Shown here: piece by piece, positions 63,968 to 64,000 of the stretch | How positions within the stretch are numbered: position 1 is the stretch's first letter | Layout: every line of letters starts with the position of its first letter | Assembly: GCA_019113175.1 (NCBI GenBank) | Contig: DXHY01000060.1 | Location: 39,086-103,085 of the forward strand | Direction: 5' to 3' | DNA: 64,000 nt | Source: Candidatus Eisenbergiella stercoravium | GTDB taxonomy: Bacteria; Bacillota; Clostridia; Lachnospirales; Lachnospiraceae | Notes under the pieces: generated by a model | What the model was told of the DNA's origin: nothing | Database searches by the model: none | What the model saw: only the letters and a program-made list of their open reading frames with translations | Made by a program: the position numbers and the translations under genes

Positions 63968-64000
63968 GATTAATAGGAAACATAGTGGAATGTAAAGGAA
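63968..64000 (+). CRISPR. Possible first CRISPR repeat at the window edge
   Basis: The final bases end in TGGAATGTAAA, the same 3' core as known clostridial type I-B repeats such as that of C. difficile. Only one copy lies within the window and no spacer can be seen, so this rests on position and similarity. Confidence 0.4.

Overview
The window looks like a chromosome segment from a gut Firmicute, most likely a Lachnospiraceae relative (inference). The grounds are strong AGGAGG ribosome sites, YesM/YesN-type two-component systems beside LplB/YtcP-type sugar permeases, a Na+/H+ V-type ATPase operon, several glycan enzymes and a type I-B (Cst1/Cst2) CRISPR-Cas locus. GC is about 50% over most of the window and falls in the Fic/CRISPR end. 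No tRNA, rRNA, IS element or prophage was recognised, and no gene-free gap exceeds about 275 bases.

Layout. 1-6.5 kb: a sugar ABC importer (binding protein cut by the left edge, two permeases) with two cytosolic Cys-type sulfatases, probably for sulfated host glycans. 6.6-10 kb: a self-regulated MarR/MFS pair and a GH29 alpha-L-fucosidase. 10.2-14.1 kb: two fused ABC exporters. 14.3-21.6 kb: a YesM/YesN sensor-regulator pair and a second complete sugar importer. 21.7-24 kb: a LytTR regulator, a minimal GHKL kinase and a HAD phosphatase. 24-28.7 kb: a LysR regulator divergent from a heterodimeric ABC exporter with one degenerate ATP site.

28.9-35.6 kb: a tight five-gene operon joining a sugar-transfer-type ATP-grasp protein, a MATE transporter with a C-terminal RsbW-like domain, a GH3-family adenylating enzyme, a membrane SpoIIE/PP2C phosphatase and a free RsbW-like kinase. 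This is the best candidate for an undescribed system: it looks like a small-molecule conjugation and export pathway wired to a partner-switching module. 36.6-45.9 kb: a complete nine-gene V-ATPase operon whose larger intercistronic gaps are packed with stem-loops, several built from a shared arm sequence.

46-53.9 kb: smaller accessory genes: two APH-fold kinases, AraC/GyrI, LytTR-DUF3021, a membrane protein, a decayed YefM/YoeB pair and a GH31 glycosidase broken by a frameshift. 54.1-55.2 kb: a Fic toxin with an HTH antitoxin. 55.3-64 kb: a full type I-B cas operon (cas6-cas8b1-cas7-cas5-cas3-cas4-cas1-cas2) with a well-formed promoter, an internal start for a Cas11 small subunit inside cas8, and a leader carrying a small basic ORF. 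The array itself appears to begin at the right edge.
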